Counted from the stretch's first letter, positions 35,230 through 45,051 are shown. The stretch is 64,000 nt of DNA from Longitalea arenae (GCF_016924755.1 NZ_JAFFJX010000001.1:186001-250000); one strand, 5' to 3'. Made by a program: numbers and translations. The notes: generated from the sequence alone by a model not told the origin.

Positions 35230-35425
35230 ATGCTTTTCCACCCTCTTCGTCTGAATTAAAAGCAGCACGGGCCAGTAAGAGAAAACCGGCTGTAGACATC
35301 AGTATAAAACAGGTATGGGATACTTTATCAATATAACCTGTACGGGTTACCATGATCACTAAAGAGGTAATTACAGCCAAAAGACACACGATAAACAAAC
35401 TGTTGACTAAGGGTACGATACGCAT
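35228..35425 (-). CDS. Small membrane protein, two helices, unknown function
   Basis: 65 aa from ATG 35425 (an upstream ATG at 35476 would add 17 unlikely residues). Two hydrophobic stretches, LVNSLFIVCLLAVITSLVIM and TCFILMSTAGFLLLARAAF, with a polar acidic tail (SDEEGGKA). No family recognised. Confidence 0.55.
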   Translation of the reverse strand: MRIVPLVNSLFIVCLLAVITSLVIMVTRTGYIDKVSHTCFILMSTAGFLLLARAAFNSDEEGGKA

Positions 35426-35636
35426 AGGTTGAATTTTTACGCAATATTCAGTTTGAATATAATATCTGCCATGCATTTTTTCTAGCTTTTGTCAAAAATC
35501 AGTTTGGTTTTGTAAATATTCTAAGGGTTTGTACCAATTATTACAGGTTTTTAAAACCAAAATTTGGTTGTGTAAGGTTCAGCCCCAGCAGTTTGCAAAA
35601 GGCAGCCGGTAATACGGTCCCTCGCTGTTTTTCGGT

Positions 35637-35644
35637 TATTTTTG
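35637..35644 (+). promoter_or_regulatory. -7 element of the dGTPase gene, leaderless arrangement
   Basis: TATTTTTG is followed by CCGCC and then the ATG at 35650. The expected start point is within a base or two of the ATG. No TTG at -33. Confidence 0.5.
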
Positions 35645-35649
35645 CCGCC

Positions 35650-37032
35650 ATGAAATGGCAACAACTCTACAGTACCAAAAGAAGCGGTTCTGAGCATAAA
35701 ACGGCTTATAGCGATGCCATCCGTACTTCCTTTCTGCGCGATTATGACCGGCTGATATTTTCATCGGCTTTCAGGCGGCTCCAAAACAAGACCCAGGTCT
35801 TCCCCCTGCCCGGGCCTGTGTTTGTGCATAATCGCTTAACGCATAGCCTTGAAGTGGCTTCTGTAGGCCGTTCGCTGGGCAAAGCCGTAGGGGATGCCAT
35901 CGCTCAGAAGTATCGTGATGAGGATGACAATTTCAGGGAGTTTTACAAATACGAATTGCCTTCCGTAATTGCAGCCGGTTGCCTGGCCCACGATATTGGC
36001 AACCCGCCATTCGGGCATTCGGGGGAAGACGCCATTCGAACTTTTTTCCGGAACCTTCAGGGATCAGAAAAACAGCAGTTTTCCGAGCTGCTGAGCGAGA
36101 ACCAGCAACGGGATTTTCTTTTTTTCGAGGGAAATGCCAATGCTTTCAGAACCCTTACCCATAGCTTTAATGAGAAAACACCGGGTGGTTTCCGCTTAAC
36201 CTATACCACGCTGGCCTCCATTATCAAATACCCGGCTGATTCCCTCAACGGATTTAATAAACAACGGCTGGTAACAAAAAAGTCGGGCTTCTTTGATTCG
36301 GAAATTGAAACCTACAGGCATATTGCCGGGGACCTGGGCATTCCCCAGCTGGATGCTTCCAAAAATATTTATGCCCGTCACCCTTTCGTGTACCTGGTAG
36401 AAGCGGCTGATGATATCTGTTACCGCATCATTGATTTTGAAGATGCGCACCGGCTGAATATCATTTCCATAGATACCATTAAAGAGCTGTTCCTGGCCTT
36501 CTTCAATAATGAAGAAGGGTACGATGCCCGCGAACGCGTTGAGCAGGTGTTCAATGATATTAACGATCACAACCAAAGGGTGCAGTTCCTGCGCGCGAAA
36601 CTGATCAACCTGTTGTTGAATCGGGTAACCACCGTGTTCATGCAAAATGAAGAGGCTTTATTACAGGGAACTTTGCAACATGCATTGATCGATTATTTGC
36701 CTGAAACAGAAAAGCAATTGATAAAAACCATTGATGCGTTCTCCATTGAACATATTTACAACCACCGGTCGGTAGTGGAAATTGAAATTGCGGGGTATAA
36801 TGTCATTGGAGGCCTGCTGCAGGAGTTTTTTGCCGCCGTGATCAATCCCGGGTCGGCCAAATCGCAGAAGCTGTTGCAGCTGATCTCGCAGCAATTTGTA
36901 ATTACGGGCGATCCCAAAAAACTGTATAACGACATTCAATCGGTGGTTGATTTCATTGCGGGCATGACCGATCTCTATGCCGTAGATGTATACCGCAAGA
37001 TCACCGGCATTGCTTTTCCGCAGATACGCTAA
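35650..37032 (+). CDS. dgt: Deoxyguanosinetriphosphate triphosphohydrolase (dGTPase)
   Basis: 460 aa from ATG 35650. It contains FSSAFRRLQNKTQVFPLP, NRLTHSLEVASVGRSLG (first His and metal site), LAHDIGNPPFGHSGE (the HD metal pair), and ERGF-like FRTLTHSFNEKTPGG, all typical of dGTPase/SAMHD1-like HD hydrolases. It releases triphosphate from dGTP or other dNTPs. The later residues DICYRIIDFEDAHRL also belong to the HD fold. Confidence 0.93.
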   Translation: MKWQQLYSTKRSGSEHKTAYSDAIRTSFLRDYDRLIFSSAFRRLQNKTQVFPLPGPVFVHNRLTHSLEVASVGRSLGKAVGDAIAQKYRDEDDNFREFYKYELPSVIAAGCLAHDIGNPPFGHSGEDAIRTFFRNLQGSEKQQFSELLSENQQRDFLFFEGNANAFRTLTHSFNEKTPGGFRLTYTTLASIIKYPADSLNGFNKQRLVTKKSGFFDSEIETYRHIAGDLGIPQLDASKNIYARHPFVYLVEAADDICYRIIDFEDAHRLNIISIDTIKELFLAFFNNEEGYDARERVEQVFNDINDHNQRVQFLRAKLINLLLNRVTTVFMQNEEALLQGTLQHALIDYLPETEKQLIKTIDAFSIEHIYNHRSVVEIEIAGYNVIGGLLQEFFAAVINPGSAKSQKLLQLISQQFVITGDPKKLYNDIQSVVDFIAGMTDLYAVDVYRKITGIAFPQIR

Positions 37033-37116
37033 CTAATGCATTATTAAATCGGCTGAACATTCAATTGTGCAAGGGGGCGGCCGAAAACTTTTCTTAGCTT
37101 TACCAAAACCAATTAT

Positions 37117-37524
37117 ATGTCAACAAGACGTGAATTTATCAGCAATATCGGAAAAGCGATGGTTGCCGGCGGATTGGTTACCTTAGCAGAAAAAGGGGAT
37201 TCCGCTATGATCGAAAATAAGTTCATACATCACGTTTATTTCTGGTTAAAGAATGCCGGTAGCAAGGAAGATCGCGCCAAACTGATCGAAGGTCTTCAAA
37301 AATTATCTAAAGTAAAGACCATTAAGACCTTTCATATTGGCCAACCGGCAGATACCAACCGCGAGGTCATTGACCGTTCCTATGCTATTTCCTGGTTTAC
37401 CATGTTTGACAATGCAGCTGATCAGCAAAGCTACCAGGTAGATCCTATTCACCTGAAATTTGTTGAAGATTACTCACACTTATGGAGCAAGGTGATCGTA
37501 TATGACTCTGTAGATGCCAAATGA
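37117..37524 (+). CDS. Dabb-domain protein (stress-responsive A/B barrel) with TAT-like start
   Basis: 135 aa. The N-terminus MSTRREFISNIGKAMVAGGL has the RR-x-F pattern of a twin-arginine signal, and from residue 38 the Dabb ferredoxin-like fold begins (IHHVYFWLKN, FHIGQPADTNREVIDRSYAISW, YQVDPIHLKFVEDYSHLW). Dabb proteins form dimers and bind small hydrophobic molecules, with some acting as enzymes. The histidines of HHVYFWL and the end DPIHLKFV are conserved positions. Confidence 0.85.
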   Translation: MSTRREFISNIGKAMVAGGLVTLAEKGDSAMIENKFIHHVYFWLKNAGSKEDRAKLIEGLQKLSKVKTIKTFHIGQPADTNREVIDRSYAISWFTMFDNAADQQSYQVDPIHLKFVEDYSHLWSKVIVYDSVDAK

Positions 37525-37553
37525 TAATACCTTTTGCTTCTTAATTTTCTTGC

Positions 37554-37964
37554 ATGAACGGATATCTATTGAGGGAGCAGGCCTTTACTGCGGGTGAAGA
37601 TACATTCGTTGAATGTATGATCGATGAAAGCAATTACGGCGTTGTATTTGAGGACGATACCGATACCGGTTATTTTTATGCCGTCGATGTAGAGCCGGGC
37701 ACGGGAAAGCTGACCATCCTCGATGCCTTGCATATTTACAATGCAGAAGAAGTGCCTGATGAACAACGGAAGGGAACTATCCGGATCATCTGGTCAAAAG
37801 ACTGGCAGCGGTGCGCACTCATCATAGACAGCTATTGCCATGCTGTATTTGATTTCAAGAATCATGGTGGCTATAACCGCAATGAATTTCCACCGCCCAA
37901 TGCTATCTGGACAAAAGGCGAAAGAACGCTGACCAATGAAATGATCACAGCTTTTTTTAGTTGA
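37554..37964 (+). CDS. DUF2251-like hypothetical protein
   Basis: 136 aa, soluble. It contains YGVVFEDDTDTGYFYAVDVE, ILDALHIYNAEEVPDEQRKG and AVFDFKNHGGYNRNEFPPP, which I match from memory to DUF2251 proteins, a small family without known function. No signal peptide or catalytic motif is visible. It starts 29 bp after the Dabb gene. Confidence 0.7.
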   Translation: MNGYLLREQAFTAGEDTFVECMIDESNYGVVFEDDTDTGYFYAVDVEPGTGKLTILDALHIYNAEEVPDEQRKGTIRIIWSKDWQRCALIIDSYCHAVFDFKNHGGYNRNEFPPPNAIWTKGERTLTNEMITAFFS

Positions 37965-37977
37965 TGGGCCTGCCCCG

Positions 37978-38826
37978 TTATTTTGTAATCGGCGCTTTCT
38001 TATAAGCGTTGGCGGCGTTTCCTGACTGGTTGAGCTGCCGGGAGGCTAATGACTTTGTTTCCGTCACCATTTGCCACATGGTGGTGAAATCGCCCTCTGC
38101 TTGCAGGTCTTTAATAAGGCGGTATAAACGTTGTTGTAGTTTTTCGCCTGACCATCTTTTGGCGTAACCCGGTAATTTAAATTCCCAGATGTCGATAAAC
38201 TCCCAGGGATGAAAATATAAACACAGGTAACCGTCCTTGCGCAGCGATTGAATGGCCAGGTATTTAAAAAAGCTGTAGGGCATATTCTTAAAAGCCAGCC
38301 AAAACAACGGTATGCGCATGCGTGGACTTACCGTGGCCGGTATACGCAACATATTCTTATCATAATACACCGTTCTGGGCAGGGAAAGATCATTATATCG
38401 ACCCGGTATCCAGGTGGGATTTACCGAAGAATCGTAGCTGTAGCCGGCTTCAATAACATGCTCCATCGGCACTTTTTTCAATCGCGGCATTCTTAAGCCG
38501 TATACAGGCTGGCCGGTAATACTTTCCAGGGTAAGCCTGCTTTGTAAAAGGTCTTCGGTTTTATAATGGGAATGATAGAAAGTATGAGATGCTACTTCAT
38601 GTTTGTGCACCAGTTGCTGTATGCTGGCGGGATACCAGCTGGCAAAATTGGCGGTAGTAAAAAAAGTACAGGATACGTCTGCGCCGCTGATCACGGGCAT
38701 GGTAGCTTCCAGCCCTTTGAAGCCGGTTTCCATTTGTTCTTCCAGGGTGAGGTTTTGACCATACTCCAAAGGCATATCAAATTCCTCAACGTCAAAACTC
38801 ATCAATATGTATCGCTGACGGCTCAT
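37978..38826 (-). CDS. Polysaccharide deacetylase family protein
   Basis: 282 aa, without signal peptide. The NodB-type motifs SFDVEEFDMPLEYG (catalytic Asp/metal) and HEVASHTFYHSHY (H-x3-H metal site) are present, and C-terminally LCLYFHPWEFID holds the conserved His region of the DUF3473 subfamily. It probably acts on an extracellular polysaccharide precursor in the cytoplasm or inner membrane leaflet. It overlaps the upstream glycosyltransferase gene by 35 bp, so the two belong to one operon. Confidence 0.88.
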   Translation of the reverse strand: MSRQRYILMSFDVEEFDMPLEYGQNLTLEEQMETGFKGLEATMPVISGADVSCTFFTTANFASWYPASIQQLVHKHEVASHTFYHSHYKTEDLLQSRLTLESITGQPVYGLRMPRLKKVPMEHVIEAGYSYDSSVNPTWIPGRYNDLSLPRTVYYDKNMLRIPATVSPRMRIPLFWLAFKNMPYSFFKYLAIQSLRKDGYLCLYFHPWEFIDIWEFKLPGYAKRWSGEKLQQRLYRLIKDLQAEGDFTTMWQMVTETKSLASRQLNQSGNAANAYKKAPITK

Positions 38827-39748
38827 GGATGTTAGATTCTTTTACTATGTAAACAGGTCGGTGTTTGTTTTGCATGAACAGCTTGCCCAGGTAAATACCA
38901 ATAATGCCCAGGATCATTAGTTGCAGGCCGCCGAAAAATATAATGGTAACTATCACGGAGGTCCAACCGGAGATGGTATAACCGAAGTAATAGCTATACA
39001 GCGCATATGGGATATACAGTGTAGACAATGCTGCAAATGTAAAACCAATATAGGTGGCTGCATATAATGGCCTTATACTGAATGAGGTTATACCCTGTAA
39101 GGCAAACCGGATCATTTTTTTGGAAGTGTATTTCGAGGCGCCTGATTTACGCTGGTCGGGTTGGTATTCAACCGGCAGTTGCTTAAACCCGGCCCATTTT
39201 ACGAGCCCTCGGAAGAAGGGTTCAAACTCTTCAAGGCTCTTTAGCACATTTACTACGTTCCGGTTCATTAACCTGAAATCGGCAGTTCCTTTTTCGAGCT
39301 GTATATCGCTGAGCCAGTTCAGCACCCGGTAAAAAAGGTTCGAGGTGGCTCTTTTTAAGAAAGGCAGGTTTTTATCTTCCTTACGAACAGTATATACAAC
39401 ATCATATCCTGCTGTCCATTTTTCGAGCAGGAGCGGAATCAAATGAGGTGGGTGTTGCATATCGCCATCCATGGTAATTACACAGTCCCCATCGGCTTTG
39501 TCTAACCCCGCCTTGATAGCGGCCTGGTGGCCGAAATTGCGTGAAAATGAAATGTACCGGATATTTTCATCCTGTGCAGCCAGCTTTTTGACCTCGGGCA
39601 AGGTATTGTCACTGCTGCCATCATCCACAAAAAGAAGGTTATACCGGTAAGGCAGCTCTGTAAATATGCGCTTAACGGTTTTGGCCATGATGGCTACATT
39701 ATCCCTTTCATTATGTACCGGAACAATGATAGTTACGAGTTTAGTCAT
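38792..39748 (-). CDS. Family 2 glycosyltransferase, polyprenyl-phosphate sugar transferase type (GtrB/DPM-like)
   Basis: 318 aa. GT-A domain with VTIIVPVHNERDNVAIM, FVDDGSSDNTLP and the metal site VITMDGDMQHPP, plus two C-terminal transmembrane helices (about 232-255 and 267-292). This is the design of enzymes that load a sugar on undecaprenyl phosphate for later flipping. It overlaps the deacetylase gene by 35 bp. The pair is typical of surface polysaccharide or glycolipid modification. Confidence 0.9.
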   Translation of the reverse strand: MTKLVTIIVPVHNERDNVAIMAKTVKRIFTELPYRYNLLFVDDGSSDNTLPEVKKLAAQDENIRYISFSRNFGHQAAIKAGLDKADGDCVITMDGDMQHPPHLIPLLLEKWTAGYDVVYTVRKEDKNLPFLKRATSNLFYRVLNWLSDIQLEKGTADFRLMNRNVVNVLKSLEEFEPFFRGLVKWAGFKQLPVEYQPDQRKSGASKYTSKKMIRFALQGITSFSIRPLYAATYIGFTFAALSTLYIPYALYSYYFGYTISGWTSVIVTIIFFGGLQLMILGIIGIYLGKLFMQNKHRPVYIVKESNIHEPSAIHIDEF

Positions 39749-40083
39749 GCTGTCATTGTTTTAAATGGGTAAATAATAGGGAACAGTACATCTGGATCTG
39801 TTGAGAACCAATTATTTGAACCAAATAAGCAGTGGTAAACATAAGAAGATGGCAGGGCAATAGCATACCCGGCTTGCAAGATCATAACTGGCAAGCTTTC
39901 GTCCCTACACCTGATTTGTGCGTCTGGCTTCGATGTTAACATCTCAATAACTATATATCAAAACGCTCTTTTTGCTTTTTCCCCTATGTATTAAGGCAAA
40001 AATATATCCAAATCAGGCAAAAAGAAGCCAAAATATTAAGCTGCCGGTATATTATAAACCGTATTCTGCTGAAAGTTAAATGA
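39749..40083. other. Gene-free stretch with one candidate promoter
   Basis: No credible coding frame. On the minus strand TATTTTTG (39998-40005) with TTG 23 bp upstream (40029-40031) could be a promoter for the glycosyltransferase operon, which would then have a leader of about 240 nt. CGGTATATTATAAACCG near 40044 is a small palindrome. Nothing else recognised. Confidence 0.35.
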
Positions 40084-40803
40084 TTATTGTATCCGGCTGG
40101 CGGCGGCTTCATCAACAAACCAGTGTAATTCGCCGCTGGCAGGCTGAATGAGCTGAGAAGGAAACTGGTCTGCGTTTGGGGCTCCTTTTAATACTTCATA
40201 CAGGGCATTTGCTTTGTTCGCCCCGAAGGTGATGAAGGCTATTTTACGGGCCCTGTTTACAAGCGGGGCTGTTAAAGTGATGCGGTGCATTTGCTGGGCT
40301 TCGAGGTAGAATGATTGAACCCAGGCTTGTTTTTCGTGTATGACTGGGGTATGGGGGAACAACGATAAGGTATGCCCATCGTCGCCCATGCCATTCAGCA
40401 CCAGGTCGAAGCTGGGGCCATCGTCCTTAAAATATTCGTGCAACAGGTCTTCATAGGCTTTTGCCGAACCGGCCGGAGGCAGATCTGTGTTCATAATATG
40501 CACCTGCTCGCGTACTACGGGTACCTTGTTCAGCAAATGTTCAAAGGTCATTTTTGCATTGTTGCGGCTATCGGTGAAGGGCACGGCCCGCTCATCGCCC
40601 CAGAAAATATGCATTTTGCTCCAGTCGATACGTTCCCTGAAAGGACTGGCCGCCAGTAATTCATACAATTGTTTGGGTGAATTACCACCAGTTACCACCC
40701 AGGTGAAACGCTCCCGTTGCTGCAGGGTGCTTTCAATAGTTTGGGTGATCCACTCGGCGAGGGCGGCACTTAGTTCTTGGGGAGACTTGTATATATGGAG
40801 CAT
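40084..40803 (-). CDS. pgl: 6-phosphogluconolactonase
   Basis: 239 aa. Characteristic segments are VTGGNSPKQLYELLA, FWGDERAVPFTDSRNN and NGMGDDGHTLSLFPHTP, conserved in the glucosamine-6-phosphate isomerase-like lactonase family (the DGHTLSLFPHTP motif separates it from NagB). It hydrolyses 6-phosphogluconolactone. Last gene of the gnd-zwf-pgl series. Confidence 0.93.
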   Translation of the reverse strand: MLHIYKSPQELSAALAEWITQTIESTLQQRERFTWVVTGGNSPKQLYELLAASPFRERIDWSKMHIFWGDERAVPFTDSRNNAKMTFEHLLNKVPVVREQVHIMNTDLPPAGSAKAYEDLLHEYFKDDGPSFDLVLNGMGDDGHTLSLFPHTPVIHEKQAWVQSFYLEAQQMHRITLTAPLVNRARKIAFITFGANKANALYEVLKGAPNADQFPSQLIQPASGELHWFVDEAAASRIQ

Positions 40804-40860
40804 GTTGAATTCTAAATTCTGGTTCTGATTATTTATTCCAGCTTTCGGTATAAAGGAAAT

Positions 40861-40909
40861 GTTGCCGGTTACCAGTTACCGGTAACCGGCGACTGGTAAC
40901 TGGTGACTG
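40861..40909. repeat. Intergenic micro-repeat, ACCGGTAACTGG family, best example
   Basis: GTTGCCGGTTACCAGTTACC is followed by GGTAACCGGCGACTGGTAAC and TGGTGACTG. The copy fills most of the gap between zwf and pgl without interrupting the operon. Confidence 0.65.
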
Positions 40910-40911
40910 TT

Positions 40912-42441
40912 TTATACGCCCGCCTGAACTCCCTGGTGGGCTACCGGTAAAGAGATCCAGTTGCGGCCATCGCGGGCGATGAGTGCTTCTGCATCTTCGG
41001 GTCCCCAGCTGTCGGGCGAATAATTTGGAAAATCAACCGGTGTTCTGCTTTCCCAGGCTTCCTGGATGGGCATCACTACTTTCCAGGCGGCTTCTACCTG
41101 GTCGCTGCGCATGAACAGGGTAGCGTTGCCTTCCATAACGTCGAGCAACAGGGTTTCATATGCTTCGGGATCATCATCCCCATAAGTGTCTTTATAATTG
41201 AAGATCATATCAACCGGGTTCAGGGTCATCGTTTGCCCCGGGCGTTTAGCCTGGAAGCGTAAGCGGATATCCATTTGCGGTTGAATGCTGATGGTAAGCC
41301 TGTTGGGCCGCCACGTTAAAGCCGCTTCCGGTGGAAAGGCAAAATTGGGCGCCTGTTTGAACTGGATGGTGATGATGGTTGACTTTTCATGTAAGCGTTT
41401 GCCGGTACGCACATAAAAAGGCACATCCTGCCAGCGCCAGTTATCGATGTAGAATTTCACCGCCGCAAAAGTATCCGTAGGTGAATTGGGGTTAATTTTT
41501 TCTTCATTGCGATACCCCGGTACTTTTTTCCCCTGCATCCAGCCGTCTGAATACTGACCTCTTACCGCATATTTATGTACTTCTTCTTTAGTGTATTTGC
41601 GAATCGCGTTCAATACATCTACTTTTTTATTACGGATCTCATTCGCATCAAACGATACGGGCGCTTCCATAGCGATCATACACAGCAGCTGCAGAATATG
41701 GTTCTGCACCATATCGCGTAGGGCGCCGGAACGTTCATAATAATCGCCGCGGTTTTCAAGGCCAACGGTCTCGGCCGCGGTTATTTGAATGTGATCGATG
41801 TAATTCCTGTTCCAGATGGGTTCAAACAGGGCATTGGCAAAACGCAGCGCCAGGATGTTTTGAACCGTTTCTTTACCCAGGTAGTGATCGATGCGATAGA
41901 TCTGCGTTTCATCGAACATTGAAGTGAGCAGCTCATTTAATTCATGAGCGCTCTTGAGGTCATGACCGAATGGCTTTTCAACCACGATGCGGGTGCATTT
42001 GGTATCATGACATATATTTAACGGCCCCAGTTTGCTGGCGATCTGCGGCACCAGGTGCGGGGCTACCGACATATAAAAAATAACGTTGGGATGCTCGCCG
42101 AATTCCTGTTCTTTTTGTTTTACGATGTCGGCAATTTTTTGATAATCGGCATCATTGCCTACATCCATGGGCAGGTAGGAGATGTGTTTTTGAAATTCCT
42201 GCCATTTACCGTTCTGATCGCCTTTGCGGCGGGAGAACTGTTGAATGCCATCTTGCAAATGTTTCCTGAAGCTATCGTCGGTATAGGCCGTTCTGCCGAT
42301 GCCAACGATGTGGAATTTCTCAGGCATCCAGTTATCGATGAACAGGTTGTATAAAGCGGGAGAAAGTTTACGCTGATTTAAATCGCCACTGCCACCAAAA
42401 ATGAATAGCAATGAGGCCGGCGGACATTTATGGTTTGTCAT
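40912..42441 (-). CDS. zwf: Glucose-6-phosphate dehydrogenase
   Basis: 509 aa from ATG 42441. The dinucleotide site LFIFGGSGDLNQRKL and the substrate site RIDHYLGKETVQN, with the catalytic histidine region, are both present, as is the conserved RYSDGWMQGKKVPGY-like C-terminal part. It oxidises glucose 6-phosphate to 6-phosphogluconolactone. It sits between gnd and pgl, so three of the oxidative pentose phosphate steps are encoded together. Confidence 0.95.
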   Translation of the reverse strand: MTNHKCPPASLLFIFGGSGDLNQRKLSPALYNLFIDNWMPEKFHIVGIGRTAYTDDSFRKHLQDGIQQFSRRKGDQNGKWQEFQKHISYLPMDVGNDADYQKIADIVKQKEQEFGEHPNVIFYMSVAPHLVPQIASKLGPLNICHDTKCTRIVVEKPFGHDLKSAHELNELLTSMFDETQIYRIDHYLGKETVQNILALRFANALFEPIWNRNYIDHIQITAAETVGLENRGDYYERSGALRDMVQNHILQLLCMIAMEAPVSFDANEIRNKKVDVLNAIRKYTKEEVHKYAVRGQYSDGWMQGKKVPGYRNEEKINPNSPTDTFAAVKFYIDNWRWQDVPFYVRTGKRLHEKSTIITIQFKQAPNFAFPPEAALTWRPNRLTISIQPQMDIRLRFQAKRPGQTMTLNPVDMIFNYKDTYGDDDPEAYETLLLDVMEGNATLFMRSDQVEAAWKVVMPIQEAWESRTPVDFPNYSPDSWGPEDAEALIARDGRNWISLPVAHQGVQAGV

Positions 42442-42527
42442 ATTCTGAATTAAAATAGCTTTTTTACGTTCCTTCAATCTGCCCTTCGGGCGTCATGAAT
42501 TTCTTAACGCGATCCCAATCTGCACAA

Positions 42528-43949
42528 TTAGATCTTAGCCCACTCGGTATGGAAGCTTCCTTCCTGGTCGATACGTTGGTAAGTGTGCGCGCCAAAATAG
42601 TCGCGTTGCGCCTGCAGCAGGTTAATGGGCAGTTGTTTGCTACGATATGAATCAAAATAGCTCAGCGCACTCATTAAAGCTCCGGCTGGTATGCTATGCT
42701 GAATAGCCAGCGCAGCTACTGCCCTGATACCGGCGGCTTTGGCCTGTAATATTTTGGCTATCTCAGCATCTAATAACAAATTTGACAACTGAGGGTTCAG
42801 TGCAAAGGCGTTTCCAAAAAGCTCGAGCAGTACAGATCGAATGATACAGCCGCCGCGCCAAACACTTACCACCTGCGGCATGGGGATCTGCATATCCAGG
42901 TCTGTGCCCGCTTTATGCAGTAATGCCAGGCCCTGCGCGTAGCTGATAATGGTCGCAAATACCAGGGCATCCTGTACCTGTTTGATAAATTGTTCTTTGG
43001 GTAACCCTATTAAACCGGTATTGGCAGCAGGATACAGTGCGGAAGCCTGTACCCGTTCTGCTTTTATGGCCGATAAATTACGCATGGTAACTGCCATATC
43101 GATGGTAGGAATGGCTACACCCAGGTCCATGGCGTCCTGAGAGGTCCATTTGCCGGTGCCTTTAGCCCCCGCTTTGTCAAGAATCATATCAACGAGGCGG
43201 TTGGGCGTTTTATCGTCGGACTGTAAAAATATGTCGGCTGTAATTTCAATGAGAAAGGAGCGCAGTTCGCCTTTGTTCCAGTTATCAAAAATAGCGTGCA
43301 GTTCATCATTTGTTAAACCCAGGCCGCGGTGCAGGAGATCATAACACTCGCTGATCAGCTGCATGATGGCATATTCAATACCATTGTGCACCATTTTAAC
43401 GTAGTGGCCCGCAGCGCCTTTGCCCAGGTGGGCAACGCAGGGAACAGCATCAACCTTGGCGGCAACGGCTTCGAGCATGGGTTGAACATGCGGATAAGCT
43501 TCAGGATCGCCTCCGGGCATGATGCTGGGGCCGGTACGGGCGCCCTGTTCACCACCTGAAACGCCGATGCCCATGAAATGAATGCCTTTTTGCTGCAGAT
43601 AAGCCACCCGTCTTAAGGTATCGGTATAATGACTGTTACCACCGTCGATAATGATATCGCCTTGCTGCACCAGGGGCAAGAGGCTTTCAATGACATCATC
43701 AACCGGTTTTCCGGCGGGAACAAGCATCATGATCTTACGGGGAACGGCCAGCTGATTGATCATATCCTGTAAGGAAACAACGCCTTTTACTGTAGTACCC
43801 GCGGTGGCGGCTGATTCCAGGGCTGAAGTCTTCTGGTTGTCTTTGTCGAACCCGATCACTTTAAAACCATGGTCGGCCATATTGAGCAGAAAATTCCGGC
43901 CCATAACGCCTAAGCCAATCATGCCAAAGTCAAATAGTTGTGCACTCAT
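42528..43949 (-). CDS. gnd: 6-phosphogluconate dehydrogenase, decarboxylating
   Basis: 473 aa from ATG 43949. Rossmann motif GMIGLGVMGRN, the signature GVSGGEQGARTGPSIMPGG and the helical domain beginning KMVHNGIEYAIMQLI are complete. It converts 6-phosphogluconate to ribulose 5-phosphate, giving NADPH. First gene of the operon; the -7 element lies 18 bp upstream. Confidence 0.95.
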   Translation of the reverse strand: MSAQLFDFGMIGLGVMGRNFLLNMADHGFKVIGFDKDNQKTSALESAATAGTTVKGVVSLQDMINQLAVPRKIMMLVPAGKPVDDVIESLLPLVQQGDIIIDGGNSHYTDTLRRVAYLQQKGIHFMGIGVSGGEQGARTGPSIMPGGDPEAYPHVQPMLEAVAAKVDAVPCVAHLGKGAAGHYVKMVHNGIEYAIMQLISECYDLLHRGLGLTNDELHAIFDNWNKGELRSFLIEITADIFLQSDDKTPNRLVDMILDKAGAKGTGKWTSQDAMDLGVAIPTIDMAVTMRNLSAIKAERVQASALYPAANTGLIGLPKEQFIKQVQDALVFATIISYAQGLALLHKAGTDLDMQIPMPQVVSVWRGGCIIRSVLLELFGNAFALNPQLSNLLLDAEIAKILQAKAAGIRAVAALAIQHSIPAGALMSALSYFDSYRSKQLPINLLQAQRDYFGAHTYQRIDQEGSFHTEWAKI

Positions 43950-43967
43950 ATCAGATAGATAAGGTTG

Positions 43968-43975
43968 CAAAAGTA
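43968..43975 (-). promoter_or_regulatory. -7 element of the gnd-zwf-pgl operon
   Basis: TACTTTTG on the minus strand, full match to TAnnTTTG, leaving a short leader of about 12-14 nt before the ATG at 43949. No TTG at the standard -33 distance. Confidence 0.5.
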
Positions 43976-44190
43976 GTCAAATTGCAAATAGGCGGGAGGG
44001 GATCGGGAAAAATGAAAATTATCAAATTATTTCAGGGGATCGCAAAGCGCAGGCCGGAAAGGCAAACCTTATAGGAGAAATCATTTGCTTTTATCTAACG
44101 TAAACGTTTCCGTAGATCCCTTTATAAAAAGCCGTTAGAGCAGGTATACCCCTGGAAGCCCATATATTATGAGAAATGAGCTTAGGGCTG

Positions 44191-44240
44191 GAAAAGAATA
44201 AGCCCGGTTTGTCTATAGCTTCTATGTATACAAACCGGGC
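44191..44240 (-). terminator. Terminator of the diheme cytochrome gene
   Basis: On the minus strand GCCCGGTTTGT / ACAAACCGGGC pairs over 11 bp around a 17-base loop that contains a smaller ATAG/CTAT hairpin, followed by TTATTCTTTT. The gap 43950-44304 has nothing else except an ATTATCAAATT micro-repeat word near 44015. Confidence 0.7.
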
Positions 44241-44304
44241 CCGAAAAAGTTGCTAACTGTAAAAGCCGGATGAGATATAAATTACAGCTAAACGATGTTC
44301 TGAA

Positions 44305-44766
44305 TTATTTACCGGTTTGCTGCTGCGCAGGAGGCGGCGTCTTCTTTTCTTCTTTCTTTTCTTCTTTGGGCGCCATTGCTTCGGGGTGCGGACTTCCATT
44401 ATGGCAGGTCATACATCCCACCGGTGGAATAGGGTGTTGATCGTCTTTTTTGTACTTAAAGAATTTCCTGTTAATGCGGTCGGTCATCCGCATCATATCG
44501 CGGGTGATGTTTTTCTCTCCTTTTTCATCGCTGGCGAAATCGAGCTTGCGGGCATTCTCTTTCTGCGGAGCGTGACAAAAATTACATTTTACCCCCAGGG
44601 AGCGATTGAACTGATGCATTACGCTGTCCAGCTCCTCGTGACTGATATTTTTGGGCAGGATCTTGAGGTTTTTGTAGGAGGGATCGGCGGGGGCGCTGGC
44701 TGCAATGCCTAATACTACCAGGGCAACCAATGTGCCGGCAACCGTAAATTTCTTTTTGAAAAACAT
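44305..44766 (-). CDS. Diheme c-type cytochrome, reaction-centre cytochrome-like (PF02276-type)
   Basis: 153 aa from ATG 44766 (frame open to 44844). A signal peptide (FFKKKFTVAGTLVALVVLG) precedes a domain with two heme sites, CNFCH and CMTCH, separated by about 60 residues. The block NISHEELDSVMHQFNRSLGVKCNFCHAP belongs to the family of cytochrome subunits of photosynthetic reaction centres, which in heterotrophic Bacteroidota are common as stand-alone small proteins. The tail is Lys/Glu/Pro/Gln-rich. Its electron partner is unknown. Confidence 0.85.
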   Translation of the reverse strand: MFFKKKFTVAGTLVALVVLGIAASAPADPSYKNLKILPKNISHEELDSVMHQFNRSLGVKCNFCHAPQKENARKLDFASDEKGEKNITRDMMRMTDRINRKFFKYKKDDQHPIPPVGCMTCHNGSPHPEAMAPKEEKKEEKKTPPPAQQQTGK

Positions 44767-45051
44767 AGCAGTTGATGTTTTAGCTAGTGAAATGGGGTTA
44801 AAGACAGAAATACAAGATACTGGATTCGGTTTAAATGAAAGCACCGGGTTTAAGATCGGAAGTAAAGATCATGAAGTAAGCGTTAAGAAATTCGCGAACT
44901 TCTTACTTTCTGCTTCGTGCCCTCTTGCTTCCTGGTACTAATACCAGGCTGTTTGTTCCGGTTCATGGGCTATCTTCATGATCATTTGATGTTTTTGTTC
45001 AGTAAAACCTGCGTTAAAATAAATTAACGTAGGCATGAGCCGTTTTAAACA